Shown one piece after another: positions 42,385 through 49,688 of a DNA stretch of 64,000 bases. Location of the stretch: positions 124,001 through 188,000 of the forward strand of contig CAJOHD010000002.1 in assembly GCA_905234275.1 (NCBI GenBank), read 5' to 3'. The notes beneath the pieces were generated by a model that ran no database searches, was not told where the DNA came from, and saw only the letters and a program-made list of their open reading frames with translations. The stretch comes from an uncultured Bacteroidales bacterium (GTDB lineage: Bacteria > Bacteroidota > Bacteroidia > Bacteroidales > F082). Numbering within the stretch: position 1 is the first letter of the stretch; each line of letters starts with the position of its first letter. Position numbers and translations under genes: made by a program.

Positions 42385-43677
42385 TTACTTATACCTTCGT
42401 TTTACAAACCATTTGTCGTGCATTGACAAACCTATTGATATGTTGAAATATGTTTCTTCGATGAGATTATTCTTTGTGGTGCCCATCTTACCGAATTCGA
42501 ACGCCAGGTTGATGGATGTCATGGCGCGTGGCACAGGCAAGCCTAAACCCAATGTCACACCATATTTATTAATGGAAGTTCCGTAAATGTTGAAATATGT
42601 CTGGTCGTAATGGAATCCGGCGCGATATGTCAACTTGGTGAAATAGCTTGAAACGCTGGTGCTATATGGAGTATAGCTGCCTCCGATGGCGATATTCCAC
42701 GAGTCTTGAAGCGAGTCGTTCACTTGGTTGATGCGGAATGCCGACCAGTTGCTCCAGTTGAAGTCGATGCCTATGAGCCAGCGTTCGCCTTTCTGTAAAG
42801 TGATACCGGTACCAATGCTTTGCGGATATTTCACAGGAGTGCTCTCGTTTTTTTTGTACAAGATGGTGTCGATAGGATTCTCTGTGAGATTTCCGTAACC
42901 TTTCAACATGGTGCGGATAAACATATCGCGATGAGCCGTCATGTTGGTTGGCAATGAATATGTAGCACCGAAAGCGAATTTATAGTCGTTTCCGAATTCG
43001 TGCTTGAAAATCATGCCTAAATCAAACGTCAAGCTGGTGAATCTCAGGTTGCTGACGCGTCGCTCGTTGTGGAAATAAACATCATCAGGGAAATACAGGG
43101 TCGTTGCGTCGATGATATTTCCGAAGATATAGTTCATGTTGAAACCGAGCGAGAGGCTTTTGCTGACCTTGAAACCGTTTGCCCAATAAATTCTGTTGAG
43201 ACCTCCATCACCTTCATAATCAATGCTGTAAGGATGATCTGGCAACGTTGTGAAGTCGGCTCTTGAGGTGTAGGCGCGGCTACTGTACGGTCCGACGCCG
43301 AGACCCATTTTCAACCATTTTGTAACTCCGAAGCCGACGTCAAAGTAGTCGAAAGAACCGTTTGAGCCTTTTTCAGAAGCGGAGGCGGTTCTGTATGTCA
43401 CGTATTTCAAAAAGAAGCCGGCGTCGAAGAGGAATGTCAGCGAGTCGATTTCGGCATACGATGCCGGGTTGGAGTTGTTCAGTAAGTGCTTGCCGTCCAT
43501 TGCGTTACAAATGCCGCCCATGCCTTGCATGATGGTGTTGGTCTTGCTCGGGTTGATGGTACCCAGACCGAATCTCGAATAAGGCGAGGAGACGTCAGAT
43601 TGTGCAAAAACACCACAAGTTGTCATGAAAACCACGACAACTAAAAACAGCATTTTTTGTAACTTATTGATTCTCAT
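42385..43677 (-). CDS. Outer-membrane protein, OMPP1/FadL-like barrel
   Basis: 430 aa with a signal peptide (FLVVVVFMTTCGVFAQ), then SSPYSRFGLGTINPSKTNTIMQGMGGICNAMDGKHLLNNSNPASYAEIDS. The motif of a hatch followed by NPAS and a run of barrel strands recalls FadL/OMPP1-type channels for hydrophobic solutes. It overlaps the end of coaX by 14 bp; an internal ATG at 43653 would still leave a good signal peptide. Substrate unknown. Confidence 0.8.
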   Translation of the reverse strand: MRINKLQKMLFLVVVVFMTTCGVFAQSDVSSPYSRFGLGTINPSKTNTIMQGMGGICNAMDGKHLLNNSNPASYAEIDSLTFLFDAGFFLKYVTYRTASASEKGSNGSFDYFDVGFGVTKWLKMGLGVGPYSSRAYTSRADFTTLPDHPYSIDYEGDGGLNRIYWANGFKVSKSLSLGFNMNYIFGNIIDATTLYFPDDVYFHNERRVSNLRFTSLTFDLGMIFKHEFGNDYKFAFGATYSLPTNMTAHRDMFIRTMLKGYGNLTENPIDTILYKKNESTPVKYPQSIGTGITLQKGERWLIGIDFNWSNWSAFRINQVNDSLQDSWNIAIGGSYTPYSTSVSSYFTKLTYRAGFHYDQTYFNIYGTSINKYGVTLGLGLPVPRAMTSINLAFEFGKMGTTKNNLIEETYFNISIGLSMHDKWFVKRRYK

Positions 43678-44395
43678 TATATTCCAAAATCAATCTCAAG
43701 CCGTTAAACATAAAGTTTGAACTCGCAAAAGTACAAAAATCTAACTTATTTTGCAAGAAAATATTGTCACCCCCTGAAATAAAAACGTTTAAGTTGTTGA
43801 ATTTCAACGAATAAAGTCTGATAAATTCTTTTATTTCGTGTAAAACTCCGAGTTGTACACCGCTTTGCAGGCATTCGACGGTGCCGTCGCACACTATTTT
43901 AAGTTCGTCGCGGGTGGGTTCGCAGAGGGGTAGGAGGGCGGTGTGCTCGTGCATCGCCTTAAAGCGCAGCTGCATTCCCGGACTTATCGGTCCGCCGAGG
44001 TGACGGTCGTCTTCGGAGAGGATGTCGTAGGTGATGCAGGTTCCCACGTCGATGACGAGGATGTTTTGGTGTGGTTTTTCGGCGTATGCTGCTGCCACCA
44101 GCGCCAGTCTGTCGGCTCCGATCTTTGTTTTCTCCTTGTAAGTCAGGGTAAAAGGCAGTTTTGTAGAGCTGTCTAAGATGAGCACTCGGAGTCCTCCGAC
44201 TTGTCGTAGGCACTCTTCGACTTTTCCACCGACGGAGGAGATGATACCTTTATTAATATTCGGATATCGTTGCAAAAGTTGTTTCAAATCGTCGGAAATA
44301 GGGTTGAAAACGTTCATCTCGACGATGTTTTTGTCATGAAACACCGCATATTTTGCTTTTGTGTTGCCGATATCGATAGTTAAAATCTCGTTCAT
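43664..44395 (-). CDS. coaX: Type III pantothenate kinase
   Basis: 243 aa from MNEILTIDIGNTKAKYAVFHD at 44395, supported by the -7 box at 44414-44422; the upstream ATG at 44443 lies before that promoter. Three ASKHA-fold motifs are present: DIGNTKAKYAVF (phosphate 1), KIGADRLALVAAAY (residues 96-109), and VIDVGTCITYDIL (phosphate 2), then GGPISPGMQLRFKAMHEHTALLP. It phosphorylates pantothenate in the first step of CoA synthesis. It leads the coaX-OMP-TPR-lptC-CNNM operon. Confidence 0.95.
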   Translation of the reverse strand: MNEILTIDIGNTKAKYAVFHDKNIVEMNVFNPISDDLKQLLQRYPNINKGIISSVGGKVEECLRQVGGLRVLILDSSTKLPFTLTYKEKTKIGADRLALVAAAYAEKPHQNILVIDVGTCITYDILSEDDRHLGGPISPGMQLRFKAMHEHTALLPLCEPTRDELKIVCDGTVECLQSGVQLGVLHEIKEFIRLYSLKFNNLNVFISGGDNIFLQNKLDFCTFASSNFMFNGLRLILEYNENQ

Positions 44396-44413
44396 TTTGA
44401 TGAATTTCAGCTT

Positions 44414-44422
44414 GCAAAAATA
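44414..44422 (-). promoter_or_regulatory. -7 promoter box of the coaX operon
   Basis: The minus strand reads TATTTTTGC, 19 bp before the ATG at 44395. Confidence 0.6.
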
Positions 44423-44471
44423 CAAAAAAAATATTTTTTTCAAAAAAAGTTGGTGGTATTAAAAAATGTTG

Positions 44472-44480
44472 TATTTTTGC
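44472..44480 (+). promoter_or_regulatory. -7 promoter box of tRNA-Phe
   Basis: TATTTTTGC, 16 bp before the first base of the mature tRNA. Confidence 0.65.
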
Positions 44481-44496
44481 AGCGCAAAACTAAAGG

Positions 44497-44569
<73 letters not shown>

Positions 44570-44574
44570 CAAAA

Positions 44575-44605
44575 AACGCTAACCGATTTATCGGTTAGCG
44601 TTTTT
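44575..44605. terminator. Bidirectional terminator between tRNA-Phe and the membrane cupin gene
   Basis: AACGCTAACCGA / TCGGTTAGCGTT, a perfect 12-bp stem with a 4-nt loop, T-run on the plus side (44601-44605) and A-run on the other (44571-44576). It ends the tRNA transcript and lies 2 bp past the convergent cupin gene. Confidence 0.9.
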
Positions 44606-44606
44606 G

Positions 44607-45530
44607 TTATTTTATAGGAATTTCTGGATGTTTCACCGATAGCAGCAGTCCTTCCTGCGAGAGATAGAACATGTAAAGGACAACCGGCTTAGTGCCGCGG
44701 TTTTCGCCGTGGTGGATGGTGTCAACCATCTCGACTACGGCTTCGCCCTCGTGCACGGTCTTCTCCTTGCCGTCAATGCTGACTATGGTAAGATCGCCCT
44801 GCACCAGTATGCCGTGGTTCATCACAGGGTGGTGATGCCAGTCAAGCTTCTGTCCGGCAGGAATCTCGTATTTTATGGCTACCACTTCAGGGCGCCCTTG
44901 CAAGTAGTCGGGAAGATCCACGCCGTCCCAGCTCTTGCTGGTGCGAATCAGTTCGGTAGTATTTGTATTTTGCACTATTCTTTCTGCAGTTTCCGACACG
45001 AAGCAGGCTACCAAGCCATAGGTGATGGTCGGACGAATCCAGATCTCGGTGAGCAGATAAGGAGTATATTCGTTGATCGGCTCGATGTAGATGTCGTAGT
45101 TGTAAAGCGCGGCAATGACAATGTCGATAACGCAAATCATCCACAGGTTACGCTTGGTGTAGCTCTTCCAGTCTTTGCGCGAATAGAAATAGGTGAGCAT
45201 GCAAAGCAGCACCACCGAGAGGATGAAACACACCAGATGCAGAGCGTAGAATGCCAGCGGGGGCGCAAAGAGTATGTCGCGCAGCAGTATCGTCACGCCA
45301 ATGCACACCGAGCACCAGTAGTTAAACTGCTCAGGCTGCAGCCTGTTGAAGAAAAACAAGCCCATCATGACCAGACAGGCCAGATAAAACATGTTGAGAA
45401 CCAGCTCGGGCCACGACTCTTTCAGTCCGAAATGCCCTACGGCATAAATCATGGTGCCGACCGAAACCAGTCCCGCGATGGTAGTGACGGCAACGTCGAA
45501 AACTTTGCCCTTGGTTTTAAATCTTATCAT
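44607..45530 (-). CDS. Membrane protein with C-terminal cupin domain
   Basis: 307 aa from MIRFKTKGKVFDVAVTTIAG at 45530, chosen because a -7 box lies at 45553-45561, between this ATG and one at 45584. About six hydrophobic helices fill residues 10-190 (TTIAGLVSVGTMIYAV, LVLNMFYLACLVMMGLFFF, CIGVTILLRDILF, LHLVCFILSVVLLCMLTYFY, LWMICVIDIVIAALY, ITYGLVACFV). A cytosolic cupin follows: KYEIPAGQKLDWHHHPVMNHGILVQGDLTIVSIDGKEKTVHEGEAVVEMVDTIHHGENRG, with the His cluster of a metal site. The function is unknown; a small-molecule sensor or enzyme on the membrane is possible. Confidence 0.75.
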   Translation of the reverse strand: MIRFKTKGKVFDVAVTTIAGLVSVGTMIYAVGHFGLKESWPELVLNMFYLACLVMMGLFFFNRLQPEQFNYWCSVCIGVTILLRDILFAPPLAFYALHLVCFILSVVLLCMLTYFYSRKDWKSYTKRNLWMICVIDIVIAALYNYDIYIEPINEYTPYLLTEIWIRPTITYGLVACFVSETAERIVQNTNTTELIRTSKSWDGVDLPDYLQGRPEVVAIKYEIPAGQKLDWHHHPVMNHGILVQGDLTIVSIDGKEKTVHEGEAVVEMVDTIHHGENRGTKPVVLYMFYLSQEGLLLSVKHPEIPIK

Positions 45531-45552
45531 AAATCTAATAGTAAAGTTGAAT

Positions 45553-45561
45553 GCAAAAATA
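45553..45561 (-). promoter_or_regulatory. -7 promoter box of the membrane cupin gene
   Basis: The minus strand reads TATTTTTGC, 23 bp before the ATG at 45530. Confidence 0.6.
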
Positions 45562-45586
45562 GATGATTTTTTGGAATTCTCCAAGT

Positions 45587-45916
45587 TTATTTCAGATTAA
45601 GATCATCCTTAATAAAACTGACATTTATCACACTTTCTGTCACCATCACACTTTCCTGATGGAAGAAAGCGCATAGGTCTTTTGCGATGGCTTCGGCTAT
45701 CTGCTTATCGGCATCGATGAGCGAGAGAACGAGGGTCTGCTCCTGCGTGTAGTCGCCGTTCTCGTGGAAATATCCGCCTTCGGTGACGGAAAACGAGAAC
45801 GGCACATGATGACTCTTGCAGACGTATTTCATGATACCTATATAAGTCTCGGTGTTATGTTTCTGCTGCTTGGTGGTGGCATCGTTCAGACCCACATATA
45901 TCTTAGTCTCGATCAT
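45587..45916 (-). CDS. Small conserved hypothetical protein
   Basis: 109 aa, cytosolic, with no family that I recognise. It has an alternating beta/alpha pattern (ETKIYVGLNDATTKQQKHNTETYIGIMKYV, VPFSFSVTEGGYFHENGDYTQEQTLVLSLIDADKQIAEAIAKDLC, ESVMVTESVINVSFIKDD) that suggests a ferredoxin-like small domain. It lies 14 bp after the STAS gene and is probably the last gene of the SBP-SpoIIE-STAS transcript. Confidence 0.6.
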   Translation of the reverse strand: MIETKIYVGLNDATTKQQKHNTETYIGIMKYVCKSHHVPFSFSVTEGGYFHENGDYTQEQTLVLSLIDADKQIAEAIAKDLCAFFHQESVMVTESVINVSFIKDDLNLK

Positions 45917-45930
45917 AAAAACATACTAGT

Positions 45931-46233
45931 TTACAAAAACTTGAAGATGTTGCTGAATCCTGTGATGGTGAAGATGGTGCGGACATTCTCGTTAAGCCCT
46001 TTGATAAAGACATTGCTGCCATTATGCGTTGCATTTTGCAGTATCCCAAGGAAAATACGCAGTCCAGCTGATGAGATATATTCCAGCTCAGTGCAGTCGA
46101 GGATGATATCTTTGCCCTTCACTTCATTAAGTGGATTCATAGCTTTTTCTGTCGCAGGTGCAGCTGCAGTGTCGAGACTGCCAGCCAACATGGCAACCAT
46201 CTTGCCGTCTTCTTCTTTAATCTTTACGTTCAT
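45931..46233 (-). CDS. STAS-domain anti-sigma-factor antagonist
   Basis: 100 aa, a single STAS domain: MNVKIKEEDGKMVAMLAGSLDTAAAPATEKAM, DIILDCTELEYISSAGLRIFLGIL with the phosphorylatable serine in YISSAGLR, and TIFTITGFSNIFKFL. In partner switching, a SpoIIE-type phosphatase dephosphorylates the STAS protein and a HATPase kinase phosphorylates it. Both activities are fused in the gene directly upstream, so these two are the likely pair. It starts 7 bp after that gene, across an AGATAACAG repeat. Confidence 0.92.
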   Translation of the reverse strand: MNVKIKEEDGKMVAMLAGSLDTAAAPATEKAMNPLNEVKGKDIILDCTELEYISSAGLRIFLGILQNATHNGSNVFIKGLNENVRTIFTITGFSNIFKFL

Positions 46234-46240
46234 AACTCTG

Positions 46241-46261
46241 TTATCTGTTATCTATTATCTT
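46241..46261 (-). repeat. AGATAACAG repeat forming the end of the SpoIIE gene
   Basis: On the minus strand AAGATAATAGATAACAGATAA encodes the last residues (KIIDNR) and the TAA stop of the phosphatase gene. Confidence 0.65.
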
Positions 46262-48610
46262 TTTTCTTAGTGTTAAAACATTCTGATTATCAACACGTTC
46301 ATAATTGATTGAATCCATATTCTGCCTCATGATATGTATTCCCAGTCCGCCGATTTTGCGTTCGTCGGCCGACAGTGTGGTATCGACTTCCGACTGGACG
46401 GTAGGGTCGAACGGTTTGCCGCTGTCGATGATGGTGAACTTCAGGCGCAGCTCGTTGGCGACGGCCTCAATGGTAACATCGCCTTTCTGGTCGGCAGGGT
46501 AGGCGTATTTCATCACGTTGACCACGGCCTCCTCAATGGCCAATTTGACCTTCATAGTTTCTATTTCATCTAAGCCAACGGTCCGGCATATCTCTTCAAC
46601 AAAGGTGTTCAGTCGAGGCACTTCTTGAATGTCGTTAGGCAGCACTATGCTTTTTCGCATGATGGCGTCGCTTTGCTGCATGATATATTGTATTGCCATC
46701 ATGGTGAGGTCGTCGCTCTGTTCGGCGTCGCCTACGAAGTGATGCACAGCCTCGGTCATCTTATTGATGAGCTGTTGAGGCTCCTGCTGCTGTTGTGCAA
46801 GTGCCTTTGTCGCCACCTCGTTGACACGTTCCATTTGGAACAGGTTTTTGTCGGCATCCATGGCCTCGGTGAGTCCGTCGGTGAAGAGGAAGATGGTGGT
46901 GCCGGTGAAGATTTGCGCCTCTTGCAGTGTATATTTCCAATCAGGCATGAAGCCGACTGGGATGTTAGGGTCGCAAGGCAGCTCACCTACGCCAACGCCC
47001 ACGAGCAGAGGAGCGTCGTGACCGGCATTGCTGTAATGCAGACGGCCTGTAGGCAGGTCGAGCACACCGACAAAGAGTGTAACAAACATGTTGTTCTTGT
47101 TCATGTCGGCGATGGTCTTGTTCATGATGGTGATGATGCGGTCAGGCATTGACTCGTGAGCTGACACGGTGCGGAATGTGGAACGGGTGACCGCCATGAA
47201 GAGAGAGGCAGGAACGCCTTTGCCCGACACGTCGCCTATGCAGAAGAAGAGCTTCTCATCGCGGAAGTAGAAGTCGAACAAGTCGCCGCCGACATCTTTG
47301 GCAGGTGTCAGCGAAGCATATATCTGCACGTCGTCGCGGTCGGTCTTGGTAGGGAATTTATCTGGCAACATACCTTTCTGTATGCCGCTGGCGATGCGTA
47401 AGTCACTCTCTATTGACGCCTTTTGGGCGGTGGTGCTTTTCAGTTCTTCGATATATTTCACCAACGACTGCTGCATATTGCCAAACGAGTGGCTCAGCTG
47501 TCCTATCTCATCGACACGCTGGAAGTCGGGCAACTTGGTTTCGAACTGTCCCGATGCTATTGTCTCAGCCTCATCGGCAAGCTGTCGGAGCGGATGAAGC
47601 TCGTTTGTGATGATGCGGATGAAGAAGTACAGCATAAGCAATAAGCCCACCAACACGATAATCCTGACGCTGTTTTGCAGACGGTTGCAGCCGCGGAAGA
47701 TGTCTCTTTCAGGGCAGACAATAGCCATTGAGCAGCCTGTCTTGCCGAGAGGCTTATAAAACACATAGCACTTTTCGCCGTTGAGTTTCATGCTCTTCAT
47801 TCCTTCCTCGCCGCGTGTCATGGCATGACCCAAGTCGGTAAGTTCCGGGTCGGGATGTTCAAGCGTTTGTGTGAAAATGCTCTGACGGGTGATCTTTTCC
47901 GTGTCGGGATGCACGAAATAGGTGCCGCCGCGTCCTATCATGATGCTGTAGGAGTTGGGGTATGGCTTGGTGGCTGAGACGGTTTGCGAGAGCCAAGTGA
48001 TGGAGAGGCTGATGTTGATTACGCCCACTTTTTTGCCATGCTGGTCGTTGATGGCCTGACAATAGCTGGTAACCATCTCTTTGGTGTTGGTAGCCACGTC
48101 GAGATCCATGTAAGGCTCAGTCCAGCTCGGCTTGTCGAGCAGTAACGGCATAAGATACCAATCGGCGTAAAAATACTGGTAGTTGTCGCTGCCACCCTGT
48201 ATGGTGCGTAGCGAGTCGCCGATGTGCTTGGTATAGGCTGAGAAGTATCGCCCTTTTTCTTTGAAATAATAAGGCTCGAAGGCGATGGAGGCGTTATAGA
48301 AATCGGGATTGTTGAGCATAATGCTGCGACTATATACGAACATCGATTCGGCATCGTCGAGATGGCGTTCAACCAGCCATTTGTTAAGGTTTGAGGCTAC
48401 TTCCACACGGTTCATGATGCCTTCTACTTGAAGCGAAGTGTTGTCGAGAATACGTGTGGCTTTGCTGACAGCCTCTTCACGTACGGCATCACGCGACTCG
48501 TAGAACAGGAATCCGAGGGCGACGGTAAATATGATGGCTGCAAAAAACACCACGCCAATACTGACTCTCACTGAGAGTTTTGAACGGATATATGCAAATA
48601 ATTTTTTCAT
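46241..48610 (-). CDS. Sensor protein with SpoIIE phosphatase and HATPase domains
   Basis: 789 aa. TM1 (about 16-38), a periplasmic dCache-like sensor (39-320; FYNASIAFEPYYFKEKGRYFSAY, WTEPYMDLDVATNTKEMVTSYCQAI, GVINISLSITWLSQTV), TM2 (about 325-345), HAMP (346-400), PP2C/SpoIIE domain (425-640) with DVGGDLFDFY, GDVSGKGVPASLFMAV, TDGLTEAMDAD and SDDLTMMAI, then a RsbW-like HATPase (660-785) with EEAVVNVMKYAYP, IDSGKPFDP and GGLGIHIM. It can in principle both phosphorylate and dephosphorylate the downstream STAS protein. It starts 2 bp after a substrate-binding protein gene, which may supply the signal. The last six residues come from a dispersed repeat. Confidence 0.92.
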   Translation of the reverse strand: MKKLFAYIRSKLSVRVSIGVVFFAAIIFTVALGFLFYESRDAVREEAVSKATRILDNTSLQVEGIMNRVEVASNLNKWLVERHLDDAESMFVYSRSIMLNNPDFYNASIAFEPYYFKEKGRYFSAYTKHIGDSLRTIQGGSDNYQYFYADWYLMPLLLDKPSWTEPYMDLDVATNTKEMVTSYCQAINDQHGKKVGVINISLSITWLSQTVSATKPYPNSYSIMIGRGGTYFVHPDTEKITRQSIFTQTLEHPDPELTDLGHAMTRGEEGMKSMKLNGEKCYVFYKPLGKTGCSMAIVCPERDIFRGCNRLQNSVRIIVLVGLLLMLYFFIRIITNELHPLRQLADEAETIASGQFETKLPDFQRVDEIGQLSHSFGNMQQSLVKYIEELKSTTAQKASIESDLRIASGIQKGMLPDKFPTKTDRDDVQIYASLTPAKDVGGDLFDFYFRDEKLFFCIGDVSGKGVPASLFMAVTRSTFRTVSAHESMPDRIITIMNKTIADMNKNNMFVTLFVGVLDLPTGRLHYSNAGHDAPLLVGVGVGELPCDPNIPVGFMPDWKYTLQEAQIFTGTTIFLFTDGLTEAMDADKNLFQMERVNEVATKALAQQQQEPQQLINKMTEAVHHFVGDAEQSDDLTMMAIQYIMQQSDAIMRKSIVLPNDIQEVPRLNTFVEEICRTVGLDEIETMKVKLAIEEAVVNVMKYAYPADQKGDVTIEAVANELRLKFTIIDSGKPFDPTVQSEVDTTLSADERKIGGLGIHIMRQNMDSINYERVDNQNVLTLRKKIIDNR

Positions 48611-48612
48611 AT

Positions 48613-49560
48613 TTATCGTTTATCAATTATTTCATCGTATGTTATCTCGCGGCTCAGCATCTGGTTCTCAACCATCAGCTGGCTGGCTTGTTGAACCATG
48701 TCGGGACGCAGACGGAACTCGCGTTTTTGCGATTCGCGGTCAACCTGCAGGCGCAATACCTCATCAAGCATCAGTTTCTGCATCACACGGTTGGTGGCGA
48801 CGCGATCTTTGTCGACATACTGCATCACGATGTCGAGAGTCTCGTCGGGATGCTCGGCGGCCCATTCCCAGCCTCTCCGGCTTGCCTCGGCGAAGCGGAG
48901 CGCCTGATCTTTATGCTTTTCATAATAATCCCAGGTCATATAAACTCCGTCTTCCTGCACGTTGTAGCCGTGGTCGCAGAAACGATAGACGTTGGTGTCG
49001 GTCATTTCGACGCCTGCCTGCATCAGCTGATAGTATTCGTTGTAGCTCATCGCCAAAGTTGCGTCGAGGGCTCCTGAAACAAATAGGTTGACGTTTTGGG
49101 CAAAGCGCACCCACTCATAATCCAAGTGTTCTTTGATGCTCATGCAGATGGCGAGCTGTCCGAAGCCCACGCTCCAGATGCCGACACTGGCGCCTTTCTG
49201 AGTAAGAGGATCTTGGTTGCGGGCCGATACGATGACCATGGCGCTGTTCATCGATGTCTGAAGGATGTTCACAAGCGGAGTATCTTCATCGACTATCTCC
49301 ATAGCCTGGCAGAGTGTTAGTGTTGTCACTTGACATCTGCCGGAATGCAGACGGCTCATGGCCGATGAGGAGGCCGACGGGTGTTCGATGCGCACGTTCA
49401 CGCCGGCTTCGCGATAAAAGCCCATAGCCTCAGCCACGTAATAGCCTGCAAACTGTGCCTGTGCCGTCCACTGCGGTGTGAAAACAATGGTCTCGTCCTG
49501 TGCTTTCACAGAAAGTGACGTGGCAAGCAGCGCGATGAATAATATTATTTGCTTTGTCAT
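48613..49560 (-). CDS. NMT1/THI5-like periplasmic substrate-binding protein
   Basis: 315 aa with a signal peptide (MTKQIILFIALLATSLSVKAQ). SsuA/THI5-like opening: IVFTPQWTAQAQFAGYYVAEAMGFYREAGVNVRIEHPSASSSAMSRLHSGRCQVTTLTL, then ASVGIWSVGFGQLAICMSI and DGVYMTWDYYEKHKDQALRF. Such proteins normally serve ABC importers of pyrimidine or sulfonate-like compounds, but no ABC permease or ATPase gene is near. The next gene, 2 bp on, is a dCache-HAMP-SpoIIE sensor, so this protein is probably a ligand-binding partner of that sensor. Confidence 0.85.
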   Translation of the reverse strand: MTKQIILFIALLATSLSVKAQDETIVFTPQWTAQAQFAGYYVAEAMGFYREAGVNVRIEHPSASSSAMSRLHSGRCQVTTLTLCQAMEIVDEDTPLVNILQTSMNSAMVIVSARNQDPLTQKGASVGIWSVGFGQLAICMSIKEHLDYEWVRFAQNVNLFVSGALDATLAMSYNEYYQLMQAGVEMTDTNVYRFCDHGYNVQEDGVYMTWDYYEKHKDQALRFAEASRRGWEWAAEHPDETLDIVMQYVDKDRVATNRVMQKLMLDEVLRLQVDRESQKREFRLRPDMVQQASQLMVENQMLSREITYDEIIDKR

Positions 49561-49679
49561 ATTTTGAAAGTCATAATGTTAATATGTCCTGCAAATCCAC
49601 ATTTCCATAAATCTGTCGGATACTCGATAAACCTTTGTGCGTCCTTCAAACAGGTCATAGGTGTAAGCCGCGCGGTCAT
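49557..49679 (-). CDS. Possible 40-aa coupling ORF before the substrate-binding protein
   Basis: The frame MTARLTPMTCLKD ... PTDLWKCGFAGHI starts 9 bp after the stop of the FGE-lipocalin gene and its own stop overlaps the ATG of the substrate-binding protein (ATGA). That arrangement suggests a coupling peptide. The sequence is not clearly protein-like and resembles short intergenic repeats, so it may be non-coding. Confidence 0.25.
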   Translation of the reverse strand: MTARLTPMTCLKDAQRFIEYPTDLWKCGFAGHINIMTFKI

Positions 49680-49688
49680 GGGCGACTC

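Noticed and set aside
48613..49560. Substrate-binding protein as part of an ABC importer
   Set aside because: No permease or ATPase gene within the window near it; the neighbours are signalling genes.
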